From positions 83,204 through 147,203 of the forward strand of contig JAFTPV010000017.1 of NCBI GenBank assembly GCA_017463125.1: 64,000 bases of DNA, in the 5' to 3' direction. The stretch comes from Clostridia bacterium (GTDB taxonomy: Bacteria; Bacillota; Clostridia; Oscillospirales; CAG-272). The number at the start of each line of letters is the position of its first letter. The first letter of the stretch is position 1. This document shows, in pieces, positions 8,189 to 15,088 of the stretch. The position numbers and the translations under genes are program-made. The notes beneath the pieces were generated by a model. That model was not told the DNA's origin and made no database searches. It saw nothing but the letters and a program-made list of their open reading frames with translations.

Positions 8189-9478
8189 ATGACAACACAA
8201 ATTATAATCATAGTGGTCTGTATAATTCTGTCAGGCTATTTCTCGGCAACCGAAACGGCGATGTCGACATTTAACAGGATAAGGATAAAGACCTTGGCTG
8301 AAAAGGGAAACAAAAATGCCCAGACCGTTTTGCGCCTATCCGACAACTATGATACATTGATTTCCACAATTCTGATTGGAAATAACATTGTAAATATTCT
8401 TGCATCGTCAATGGGTACACTGCTTTTTGCTTCTCTTATAGCAAATCAAGACCTTGCGGCAACGGCATCGACCGTGACGCTCACTGTGGCAATTCTCGTT
8501 TTTGGTGAGATATCTCCAAAGACTATGGCGAAAAATTCTCCCGAATCATTTGCACTCTTCTCTGCTCCGATGATAAACGTACTGTACATAGTTCTCAAGC
8601 CCTTCACCCTGCTCTTCAAGCACTGGCAGAACCTTCTTGCACATCTTTTCAAAAAGGATGACGACCAGGGTATGACCGAAGAGGAGCTAATCTCTATAAT
8701 AGAGGAGGCCGAGGAGGACGGAGGAATCGACGAGGAGGAAGGAAACCTCATCAAGAGTGCTATTGAATTTGGCGATCTTGAGGTCGGCGATATTTTCACG
8801 CCCCGTATTGACATTACAGCATTATCAATAAACGCTGACAAAACCGAGATTGCAAAAACCTTTGCCGAGTCCGGTTACTCGAGAATTCCGGTCTACGAAG
8901 ACGATCTCGATAACGTTATCGGTATACTTTACTACAAGGACTTTTACACCAAGGCTTATAACAAGCCCCTTCCCATTACCGCTATAACGAAGCCCGTAAT
9001 CTACGTTGCAAAGACACAGCCTGTAAACGAGCTTATGAAGGAGCTTCAGGAAAAGCAGCTTCACATGGCGGTCGTTACGGACGAATTCGGCTCTACGGCA
9101 GGTATCGTGACACTCGAGGATATTCTCGAGGAGATTGTCGGTGAGATATGGGATGAGCACGATGAAATAATCGAGGAAATCAAGGAAATCTCCGAAAAGG
9201 AATATATCGTTTCAGGTAAAGCAAACACAGATAAGCTCTTATCCACCCTCGACATTTACGTTGAAGAGGAAACCGAATCGGTAACCGTCAGCGGCTGGGC
9301 TATGGAGGCTCTCGGCAGAATCCCCGAGGTTGGCGACGTGTTTGAAGATAGAGGACTCAGAGTTGAGGTACTCGAGATGGACGGACGCAGAATAGAAAAT
9401 GTTCGTATCACTGACATCAGGCCTTCTGATGACGATGAGGACGAGGAGCACGACGACTCCGATAGCGACAAGGATTAA
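8189..9478 (+). CDS. CNNM/CorC-type transporter (DUF21-CBS-CorC_HlyC)
   Basis: This 429-aa protein has the CNNM-family layout: an N-terminal DUF21 domain with three to four membrane segments (residues 1-150), a tandem CBS pair (about 190-320, with RIPVYEDDLDNVIGILYYKD and TDEFGSTAGIVTLEDILEEI), then a CorC_HlyC domain. It ends in a very acidic tail (DDDEDEEHDDSDSDKD). Relatives include the bacterial Mg2+ and Co2+ efflux proteins PaeA and MpfA and old haemolysin-like annotations. The ribosome site before the ATG is weak. A long leader with a short acidic ORF and a terminator suggests attenuation control, possibly by a metal ion. Confidence 0.93.
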   Translation: MTTQIIIIVVCIILSGYFSATETAMSTFNRIRIKTLAEKGNKNAQTVLRLSDNYDTLISTILIGNNIVNILASSMGTLLFASLIANQDLAATASTVTLTVAILVFGEISPKTMAKNSPESFALFSAPMINVLYIVLKPFTLLFKHWQNLLAHLFKKDDDQGMTEEELISIIEEAEEDGGIDEEEGNLIKSAIEFGDLEVGDIFTPRIDITALSINADKTEIAKTFAESGYSRIPVYEDDLDNVIGILYYKDFYTKAYNKPLPITAITKPVIYVAKTQPVNELMKELQEKQLHMAVVTDEFGSTAGIVTLEDILEEIVGEIWDEHDEIIEEIKEISEKEYIVSGKANTDKLLSTLDIYVEEETESVTVSGWAMEALGRIPEVGDVFEDRGLRVEVLEMDGRRIENVRITDIRPSDDDEDEEHDDSDSDKD

Positions 9479-9566
9479 GCTTTATTCCTCTTTTTGACAA
9501 CCATATTTTACAAAAAGGGGTTGGCGCATTTAGGTGAAATCGAAAATGACTAAAAAGAAATAAAAA

Positions 9567-9585
9567 CTCATTTTTAATAAATGAG
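9567..9585 (-). terminator. Terminator in the 3' region of the flippase gene
   Basis: CTCATTT (9567-9573) and AAATGAG (9579-9585) form a 7-bp stem with a 5-nt loop. On the minus strand it is followed by TTTTTATTT. It lies about 220 nt beyond the stop codon of the 9805-11331 gene. Confidence 0.6.
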
Positions 9586-9742
9586 CTAATAAATATTGTC
9601 TAAGGTTGAAATTCTCCGAATTTCTCCGTTAAATTTGAGTCATTTTCTATTCGCGTTTCCCTCCCTCGACACACCTTTGTATGCCTCATGGTCGGGAGAA
9701 CCCGAATTTTCCCTCTAAATCCTCCTATCCCCTTAATATTTT

Positions 9743-9781
9743 AATAGGCTAGCTCAAATTTTGCATTTGAGCTAGCCTATT
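9743..9781 (+). terminator. Long perfect hairpin (16-bp stem) between convergent genes
   Basis: Arms 9743-9758 and 9766-9781 are exact complements around a 7-nt loop (TTTTGCA) and are followed on the plus strand by TAATTTTTAT. It lies 24 bp beyond the stop codon of the minus-strand flippase gene and about 265 bp after the CorC-type gene, so it can end transcripts arriving on the plus strand and may act in both directions. Confidence 0.75.
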
Positions 9782-9804
9782 AATTTTTATGCAGAGGTTA
9801 TCGG

Positions 9805-11331
9805 TTACGCATTACCGTAATTTTCAATACCCTTCTCAGATTTGATGGATTTAATTCTAGTAAGACTTATCAGAAACACGGTTATAGCAGCAGAAAATAG
9901 CATTTTGAAAATCAGCCACACCGGTCTTACGCTGCTACCGCTAAATTTGAAGAGAAAGTCCGCAAGGTACGAGGCAACAGCAGAGGCAGCAAGCGGAATA
10001 AGTGCCGCCCTCTTAATATCCAACTTAAATTTTATCTTACTTTTTAGGCGTAAAAACGATAGCAGAAAATTATATCCTTCCATTATAACTATAACTATGG
10101 CGTAGCCGGATATTCCCATCACTGGAATTAGCAGCCATACGAGTATAACGGAAAGGAGAGAGTCGGTTATATTCACCCACATCGAATAGACCTGCTCGCC
10201 AATGCCCTTTAACATAGAATCGGTTACGTGATCTAGGTACATTATCGGTATTACGGGCGCAAGCATTGATATATACTGCCCGACGTCGTAGGAGTGGTAT
10301 ATAACGTAGCCAAGTTCCTCGGAAAATGAGTATATCAGCGCGCCTATCGCGATAGCGTAGGTTAGAGTCGTATTCAAAGCAGAGCTTGCTATCCTATCCA
10401 TCCGCCTACGGCGCCCTGCCGACATATCCTCGGCAAACTCCGGAACGAGTAATCCCGAGAAGGAGGAAAGAGGGGACATAGGATACATAACTACAGGCAA
10501 AGCCATACCGTGAAGCAGGCCGTAATTCGAGTAAGCCTCACCGTTGCTCTCTCCTCTGTACATTAGACGACGCGGTATCAGAATATGCTCAAGGGTGAGA
10601 AGAGCCGAGCGTACATAGGCTGAAAAGGCTATCGGCAGGGCGGTTTTTACAACCTCGCGCATCTCATCGCTCTTTTTTTCACCCTCCCTACGCGTCTTTT
10701 TTCTATCGTATAGGTATTCACAAAAAATCAGGACGAAGGCAAATATTTCGGTTGCCGTTATTCCAAGACAAAGTGCTGCAACGGCGGAGGCTACTCCCTC
10801 TGCCGACATTTTTATTACCAATATGACAGTCAGGGCGATTTTTGCTATTTGGGCAAGCACCTGCACCGTTGCATTGAAGCCTACCCTCTTTACCCCGACG
10901 AAATAGCCCGAGAACACCGAGCCGAGCGCTATCGGCACGAGAGAAAACGCAAGCACCTTTAAGGAGATTATGCTTCTTTGGTCAAAGAGTATATGCTCGC
11001 CCAAAAAATCGGCACCGAAAAATAGTATAAGAGATGCCGATATACCAAAAAGCATAGCGTAAACGAGCGCCGAGCGTAAAACGGAGCCAACACCGCGTAC
11101 TCCCTCACCGATAGCCGAGGCAACGAGTCGGGTGACCGTCAGACTGATGCCCGAGGTAGCAAAGGTCACGGCAAAGGAGTATACCGTCATAACGATCGTG
11201 TAAAGCCCCGTTCCCTCCGTCCCCACAGCCGCCGTGACGAAGGCACCAAAAAACATTGAAACGGTACGCATAGCAAGCGCTACAGCCGTCAGCATCATTC
11301 CTCTTTGGAAAAACTTTAATTTTGAATTCAT
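9805..11331 (-). CDS. SpoVB/MurJ-like polysaccharide flippase (MOP superfamily)
   Basis: About 508 aa with some 13-14 membrane segments. The start, with FQRGMMLTAVALAMRTVSM and FVTAAVGTEGTGLY, matches the Polysacc_synt branch that includes SpoVB and related lipid-linked oligosaccharide flippases. These move wall or spore-cortex precursors across the membrane. The ATG at 11329-11331 has GAGG only 3-4 nt upstream; a TTG three codons earlier is possible. Neighbours give no pathway clue: an HAD phosphatase gene ends 92 bp upstream behind its own terminator. Whether it acts in sporulation or in vegetative wall synthesis cannot be told from this window. Confidence 0.85.
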   Translation of the reverse strand: MNSKLKFFQRGMMLTAVALAMRTVSMFFGAFVTAAVGTEGTGLYTIVMTVYSFAVTFATSGISLTVTRLVASAIGEGVRGVGSVLRSALVYAMLFGISASLILFFGADFLGEHILFDQRSIISLKVLAFSLVPIALGSVFSGYFVGVKRVGFNATVQVLAQIAKIALTVILVIKMSAEGVASAVAALCLGITATEIFAFVLIFCEYLYDRKKTRREGEKKSDEMREVVKTALPIAFSAYVRSALLTLEHILIPRRLMYRGESNGEAYSNYGLLHGMALPVVMYPMSPLSSFSGLLVPEFAEDMSAGRRRRMDRIASSALNTTLTYAIAIGALIYSFSEELGYVIYHSYDVGQYISMLAPVIPIMYLDHVTDSMLKGIGEQVYSMWVNITDSLLSVILVWLLIPVMGISGYAIVIVIMEGYNFLLSFLRLKSKIKFKLDIKRAALIPLAASAVASYLADFLFKFSGSSVRPVWLIFKMLFSAAITVFLISLTRIKSIKSEKGIENYGNA

Positions 11332-11367
11332 AAGCCTCAACCCCGGGGCCGAAAAATAAAAAAGGAA

Positions 11368-11397
11368 AAGCCCCTCATAAAAGAATATGAGAAGCTT
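11368..11397 (-). terminator. Terminator of the Cof-type phosphatase gene
   Basis: AAGCCCCTCATA (11368-11379) and TATGAGAAGCTT (11386-11397) pair with one interruption. On the minus strand the stem is followed by TTTTCCTTTTTTATTTTT, soon after the stop codon at 11423. Confidence 0.8.
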
Positions 11398-11422
11398 CTT
11401 TCGATAATTCCCAAAGAAAATA

Positions 11423-12250
11423 TCACTTTATATAATTTTCAAGAATATATTTTGCCGAGTGCTCCTCGTTTGAGCATATTACTGCATCAGCGACAGAAAT
11501 AAGCTCGGGCATTGAGTTTTTCATAGCCAGTCCAATACCCGCTTTCGTAACCATTTCTATATCGTTTTTTGAGTCACCGACGGCTATCACCTCGGAAATA
11601 TCTATTTCTAAAAGAGCGGCAAGGCAAGAAAGCGCATTTCCCTTACCTGCTTGTTTATAGTATACCTCTATATTGTTTTTTTCCGATGACGCAACCTTCA
11701 CCTCTCCGAGAGCGAGAAGGCGCTCCACACATTCCCGAAGCTCATTTTGGCTATGGAAGAAAACGCACATAAGCTCAACGGCGTTACCGTCAAGGGCATA
11801 TTCAAGGCAATCGTCTACAGGCTCGCCCTTATCGTTCATCAATTTTTCAAAGGCGGCGGTAACGTTATTGTAAAGATACGTTTCGTGGTCACGCTTTGAG
11901 CCGTCAAGATAAAGCCTACCGTCCTTATGGGTCATTGGCACTATCTCGTAATCCTTAAGTATATCAACGCATTTTTTAACTACGCTCATCGGCATATAGT
12001 TTTTTACAACAGCCTCGCCGCTTTTTCTGTCGTATATAACTGCTCCGTCAGAGCAAGAAATATATCTTATACTCGGGGTATTCATAATCTCGTCGGGTAG
12101 CTCTGAAAAGCACCTGCCGGTAGACGCAACGAAATGCACGCCAAGCTCAACCATCTCTTGAATAGCGGAGCGGTTTTCTTCGCTGATAATTTTTTTGTTA
12201 TCAAGAAGAGTTCCATCAAGATCGCTGACGACAACTTTATAACGTTTCAT
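11423..12250 (-). CDS. HAD-superfamily Cof-type sugar/nucleotide phosphatase
   Basis: This 275-aa protein has motif I VVSDLDGTLLDNKK near residue 7, motif II STGR near residue 44, motif III lysine in the second half, and motif IV VGDSKNDIEMV near residue 224, with the large C2B cap between. That is the Cof/YidA-like family, which removes phosphate from sugar phosphates, FMN or pyridoxal phosphate; the substrate cannot be read from sequence. The ATG has AAGGAAAT upstream, and a promoter at 12312-12340 reads it. Single-gene unit. Confidence 0.9.
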   Translation of the reverse strand: MKRYKVVVSDLDGTLLDNKKIISEENRSAIQEMVELGVHFVASTGRCFSELPDEIMNTPSIRYISCSDGAVIYDRKSGEAVVKNYMPMSVVKKCVDILKDYEIVPMTHKDGRLYLDGSKRDHETYLYNNVTAAFEKLMNDKGEPVDDCLEYALDGNAVELMCVFFHSQNELRECVERLLALGEVKVASSEKNNIEVYYKQAGKGNALSCLAALLEIDISEVIAVGDSKNDIEMVTKAGIGLAMKNSMPELISVADAVICSNEEHSAKYILENYIK

Positions 12251-12311
12251 TTTTTATTTCCTTGTTATATCCTCACAGTTACTGTCGGAGCAAAGCCCCA
12301 TCCAATAACAT

Positions 12312-12340
12312 ATTATATCACAAATAAAGCACTGAGTAAA
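12312..12340 (-). promoter_or_regulatory. Sigma-A promoter for the Cof-type phosphatase
   Basis: On the minus strand, TTTACT (12335-12340) and TATAAT (12312-12317) are separated by 17 bp. It lies back to back with the rpmB promoter about 40 bp away. Confidence 0.7.
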
Positions 12341-12378
12341 GCCCCTCAAAAAAATTTTTACTTTTTTTCTAAAAGCAC

Positions 12379-12407
12379 TTGCTTTTTTTAGTTTTGTATG
12401 TTATAAT
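12379..12407 (+). promoter_or_regulatory. Sigma-A promoter for rpmB
   Basis: TTGCTT (12379-12384) and TATAAT (12402-12407) are separated by 17 bp. The predicted leader is about 70 nt before the rpmB ATG. Confidence 0.75.
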
Positions 12408-12485
12408 ATCAACTGCTGATTTGTGTAATCAAATAAATTTATATAAAATTACGCTCGCAAGAGCGGGATTTTTGGAGGTGTCAAA

Positions 12486-12671
12486 ATGGCTAAGTGCAGT
12501 ATCTGCGGAAAGGGCGTTACCTTCGGACATAACGTTTCTCACTCCAACCGCAAGACAAACAGAACCTGGAAGCCCAACATTCGTAGAGTTAAGGCTAAAG
12601 TAAACGGCGCTAACACTACTGTTTATGTTTGCTCCCGTTGCCTTCGCTCCGGTAAGGTTGAGCGTATTTAA
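12486..12671 (+). CDS. rpmB: 50S ribosomal protein L28 (zinc-binding form)
   Basis: L28 is a small protein of the large ribosomal subunit. The 61-aa product begins MAKCSICGKG and contains HNVSHSNRKTNRTWKPN, the diagnostic L28 segment. Two Cys pairs (CSIC near residue 4 and CSRC near residue 49) mark the zinc-ribbon type. The start has GGAGG at good spacing. It is followed closely by an intrinsic terminator, so it is probably a single-gene transcript with possible read-through into the next gene. Confidence 0.98.
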   Translation: MAKCSICGKGVTFGHNVSHSNRKTNRTWKPNIRRVKAKVNGANTTVYVCSRCLRSGKVERI

Positions 12672-12681
12672 GGTTTCAAAA

Positions 12682-12705
12682 AACTCTGCTGATAAAGGCA
12701 GAGTT
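12682..12705 (+). terminator. Terminator after rpmB
   Basis: AACTCTGC (12682-12689) and GCAGAGTT (12698-12705) form an 8-bp stem followed by TTTT. The next ORF starts only 14 nt after the stem, so the hairpin also covers that gene's ribosome-binding region. Confidence 0.88.
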
Positions 12706-12719
12706 TTTTGCTTTATGCT

Positions 12720-13436
12720 ATGATAAGTGCGTTAGTTGACGAAAGAATCAGCAGAGAATGTGAGCGAGGACTCACGAAAGCAGGCTTCCGTCCGATAAAG
12801 CTGCCGAGATCGAGGGCTCTGGCAGAAGCGATAGCCTCACACCCCGATACGCTTCTTTTCTATCACGAGGGAAGAATAATAACGAGTGCTGACTACTGCG
12901 ACGAGGCGGCTTACGTCTTTTCTGATATACGTGAGCTCCACCCCGATATTAAAATCAGCTTTACCGCCGACTCCTTCGGCAAAAAATATCCGCACGACGT
13001 ACCGTTTAACTCTATCGTTCTCAAAAACAAGCTTTTCGCCAAGGCAGATACTCTGTCGGAGGCGATAAAGAGCTATGCAGCGGAGCAGTGTCTATGTATC
13101 GTCAACACAAGGCAGGGATATCCCGCCTGTGCAACCCTCGCCTTAAATTCAAACGAGGTAATAACAGCCGACAAGGGTCTTGCCGAAATATATAAAAGCG
13201 AAGGTATAGCCGTTACGCTTATTGAAAGCGGAGATATTTCTCTGCCTCCGTATGACTACGGCTTTATCGGCGGAGCGTCCGGTGTATTTGATGGACGAGT
13301 GTATTTCTTCGGCGACTATAAAAAGCATAAAAGTGCATCACTTATAGAGTCTGCTATTCTGCGCGCAGGACTTACGCCAATCTCGCTCTCTGACGAGCCT
13401 CTTTCAGACCTCGGGGGAATTATCTTTATCAAATAA
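12720..13436 (+). CDS. DUF6873-like (GME-fold) protein
   Basis: About 238 aa. The segments NTRQGYPACATLALN near residue 130, EVITADKGLAEIYKSEGI, and LPPYDYGFIGGASGVF near residue 180 match my memory of the clostridial DUF6873 family, predicted to have the guanidino-modifying-enzyme fold; its biochemical role is unknown. I cannot check this by search. The ATG at 12720 is preferred over an in-frame TTG at 12708 that lies inside the rpmB terminator. The only upstream purine stretch (AAAGGCAGAG) is in that terminator stem, so translation may depend on read-through and hairpin opening. The 3' end overlaps the convergent exporter gene by 33 bp. Confidence 0.65.
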   Translation: MISALVDERISRECERGLTKAGFRPIKLPRSRALAEAIASHPDTLLFYHEGRIITSADYCDEAAYVFSDIRELHPDIKISFTADSFGKKYPHDVPFNSIVLKNKLFAKADTLSEAIKSYAAEQCLCIVNTRQGYPACATLALNSNEVITADKGLAEIYKSEGIAVTLIESGDISLPPYDYGFIGGASGVFDGRVYFFGDYKKHKSASLIESAILRAGLTPISLSDEPLSDLGGIIFIK

Positions 13437-14450
13437 GGCGCAAATCAAAACCGCGATAACCGGGAATAAAATCAGACCTATGAATCCAAAGAGCGCGTAC
13501 CCCACATATATGGCAATAAGAGTTATTAAGGGGTGTATCCCGAGATTTTCCCCAACTATCTTAGGCTCTGCAAGCTCTCTTATAACAACCGCTACTACGA
13601 ACAGAACGAGCAGCCCCACAGCCCGCACGTGCTCGCCAATAGCGAGCGAAAATATCGCCCAAGGAATCATAACCGTCCCTATCCCCAGAATCGGCAAAAG
13701 GTCTACAAGTGATACGAGAATTGCTACGCCGACAGCATTTTCTACACCGATGATCAAGAATCCAATCAGTACAATTGTGAAAATTATTAGCATTATTTGC
13801 AAATAAGACTTTACATATTTGCCTATAACAGTAAACAATCGACGTCTTGTATCTGACACGACGCGTCCGATTTTTTGCGGTAAATGTCTTTTTATGACGG
13901 AGTTTATTCTCTCGAGGTCTACCGAAAAATAGACGAGCGATATAACCGTGATGATAACGAACAAAAAGCTTTTCGGCACAAAGGCGGCAATATCTGCTAT
14001 CAGATTTCCGAGTGTGCTGATAACAGAGGAAAGCAGCTTTTCTATTCCGTCCCTTATGCTCTGCCCGAGTCCTTCTGCGTTTATGCCGTCGGGAAGCGGA
14101 AGGCTGGGATTTGCAAGCGTGTCAAGTATCATATACAGTGCACCGCTCTCGGACACGTCAGAGGCAAATCTCCAAAGGAAAGACGCAAGCTGCCATACGA
14201 GAATTCCGACCACCGAGAATACCAAAAGCGTAAACAATATAGCCAGGGCGGGCCTTAATACCTTTGACGGAATATGCGTTATGGCGTTTAGCTTTTTTGC
14301 AGGCTCCCTCACAGTGAATGCGACCAGCCACGCGATAATAAACGGCAGTATCACCGGCAGAATATAGCGCAAAAATACGACTAGCAGTATCCCGCCGCAA
14401 ACTATTCCCAAAAGCAAAAGGGCAATCTGTTCTATTTTTTCTCTGTTCAT
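13404..14450 (-). CDS. AI-2E family transporter (YtvI-like)
   Basis: This 348-aa membrane protein has two N-terminal membrane segments, a hydrophilic middle (about residues 100-150) and five further segments, the AI-2E/PerM family layout. C-terminal conserved parts include SLVDLLPILGIGTVMIPWA and AEPKIVGENLGIHPLITL. Family members export autoinducer-2 or sodium/protons, and the YtvI branch is common in spore formers. The ATG lies 78 bp from the divergently transcribed cyclophilin gene. The last 33 bp overlap the end of the 12720-13436 gene on the other strand. Confidence 0.88.
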   Translation of the reverse strand: MNREKIEQIALLLLGIVCGGILLVVFLRYILPVILPFIIAWLVAFTVREPAKKLNAITHIPSKVLRPALAILFTLLVFSVVGILVWQLASFLWRFASDVSESGALYMILDTLANPSLPLPDGINAEGLGQSIRDGIEKLLSSVISTLGNLIADIAAFVPKSFLFVIITVISLVYFSVDLERINSVIKRHLPQKIGRVVSDTRRRLFTVIGKYVKSYLQIMLIIFTIVLIGFLIIGVENAVGVAILVSLVDLLPILGIGTVMIPWAIFSLAIGEHVRAVGLLVLFVVAVVIRELAEPKIVGENLGIHPLITLIAIYVGYALFGFIGLILFPVIAVLICALFDKDNSPEV

Positions 14451-14528
14451 ACTACCCCCGGCAAATAAATTATTTATTTAATTATAGACATCAATATTAA
14501 AATATAATACAAAAAGGAGAAACAAAAA

Positions 14529-15002
14529 ATGATAGTAATCGAAATGGAAAACGGTCATAAAATCGAGATTGAGCTTTATCCAGAGACGGCACCCATAACC
14601 GTAAAGAACTTTGAGAAGCTTGTATCCGAAGGCTTCTACGACGGTCTTACCTTCCACAGAGTTATCCCCGGCTTTATGATTCAGGGCGGCGACCCTCTCG
14701 GAAACGGTATGGGCGGTGCTGACGAAAATATCAAGGGTGAATTCCGAGCAAACGGAGTTAAAAACGACCTAAAGCACACTCGCGGCGTTATTTCTATGGC
14801 AAGAGCCTTTGATCCGAACTCCGCATCATCTCAATTCTTTATTATGCACGCTGACGCACCCCATCTTGACGGTCAGTACGCCGCATTCGGAAAGGTTGTG
14901 TCCGGTATGGAGGCAGTTGACGAGATTGCGTCCATTCCTACAGACTATAACGACAGACCCAAGATTGCTATAAGAATGAAAAAGGTCTACATTGCGGAAT
15001 AA
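14529..15002 (+). CDS. Peptidyl-prolyl cis-trans isomerase, cyclophilin type
   Basis: A small cytoplasmic cyclophilin of 157 aa that speeds proline isomerisation during folding. Core motifs are present in order: FHRVIPGFMIQGGDP near residue 47, SMARAFDPNSASSQFFIM near residue 92, and LDGQYAAFGKVVSGMEAVD near residue 117. There is no signal peptide. The ATG follows AAGGAG with standard spacing. It precedes fbp, from which it is separated by a long hairpin that could end its transcript. Confidence 0.97.
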   Translation: MIVIEMENGHKIEIELYPETAPITVKNFEKLVSEGFYDGLTFHRVIPGFMIQGGDPLGNGMGGADENIKGEFRANGVKNDLKHTRGVISMARAFDPNSASSQFFIMHADAPHLDGQYAAFGKVVSGMEAVDEIASIPTDYNDRPKIAIRMKKVYIAE

Positions 15003-15038
15003 TTTTAGACTTTTTACAGAATATGATTTAATATTTAC

Positions 15039-15088
15039 AAAAATCTCTGCTATAATTAAGTGAAAAACTTTTTATAGCGGAGATTTTT
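15039..15088 (+). promoter_or_regulatory. 17-bp hairpin covering the fbp ribosome-binding site, with a promoter -10 in its 5' arm
   Basis: Arms 15039-15055 and 15072-15088 pair along all 17 positions, with one G-U. The loop contains a further AAGT/ACTT pair. The 3' arm includes the fbp ribosome site (GCGGAG, 15078-15083) and ends in five T directly before the ATG at 15089. The 5' arm contains TATAAT (15051-15056), with a weak TTTAAT 18 bp upstream. A transcript coming through from the cyclophilin gene would form the hairpin; a transcript starting near 15064 would lack its 5' arm. Confidence 0.7.

Noticed and set aside
12379-12603. 74-codon ORF overlapping rpmB in another frame
   Set aside because: It starts inside the rpmB promoter and runs against a certain ribosomal protein gene.
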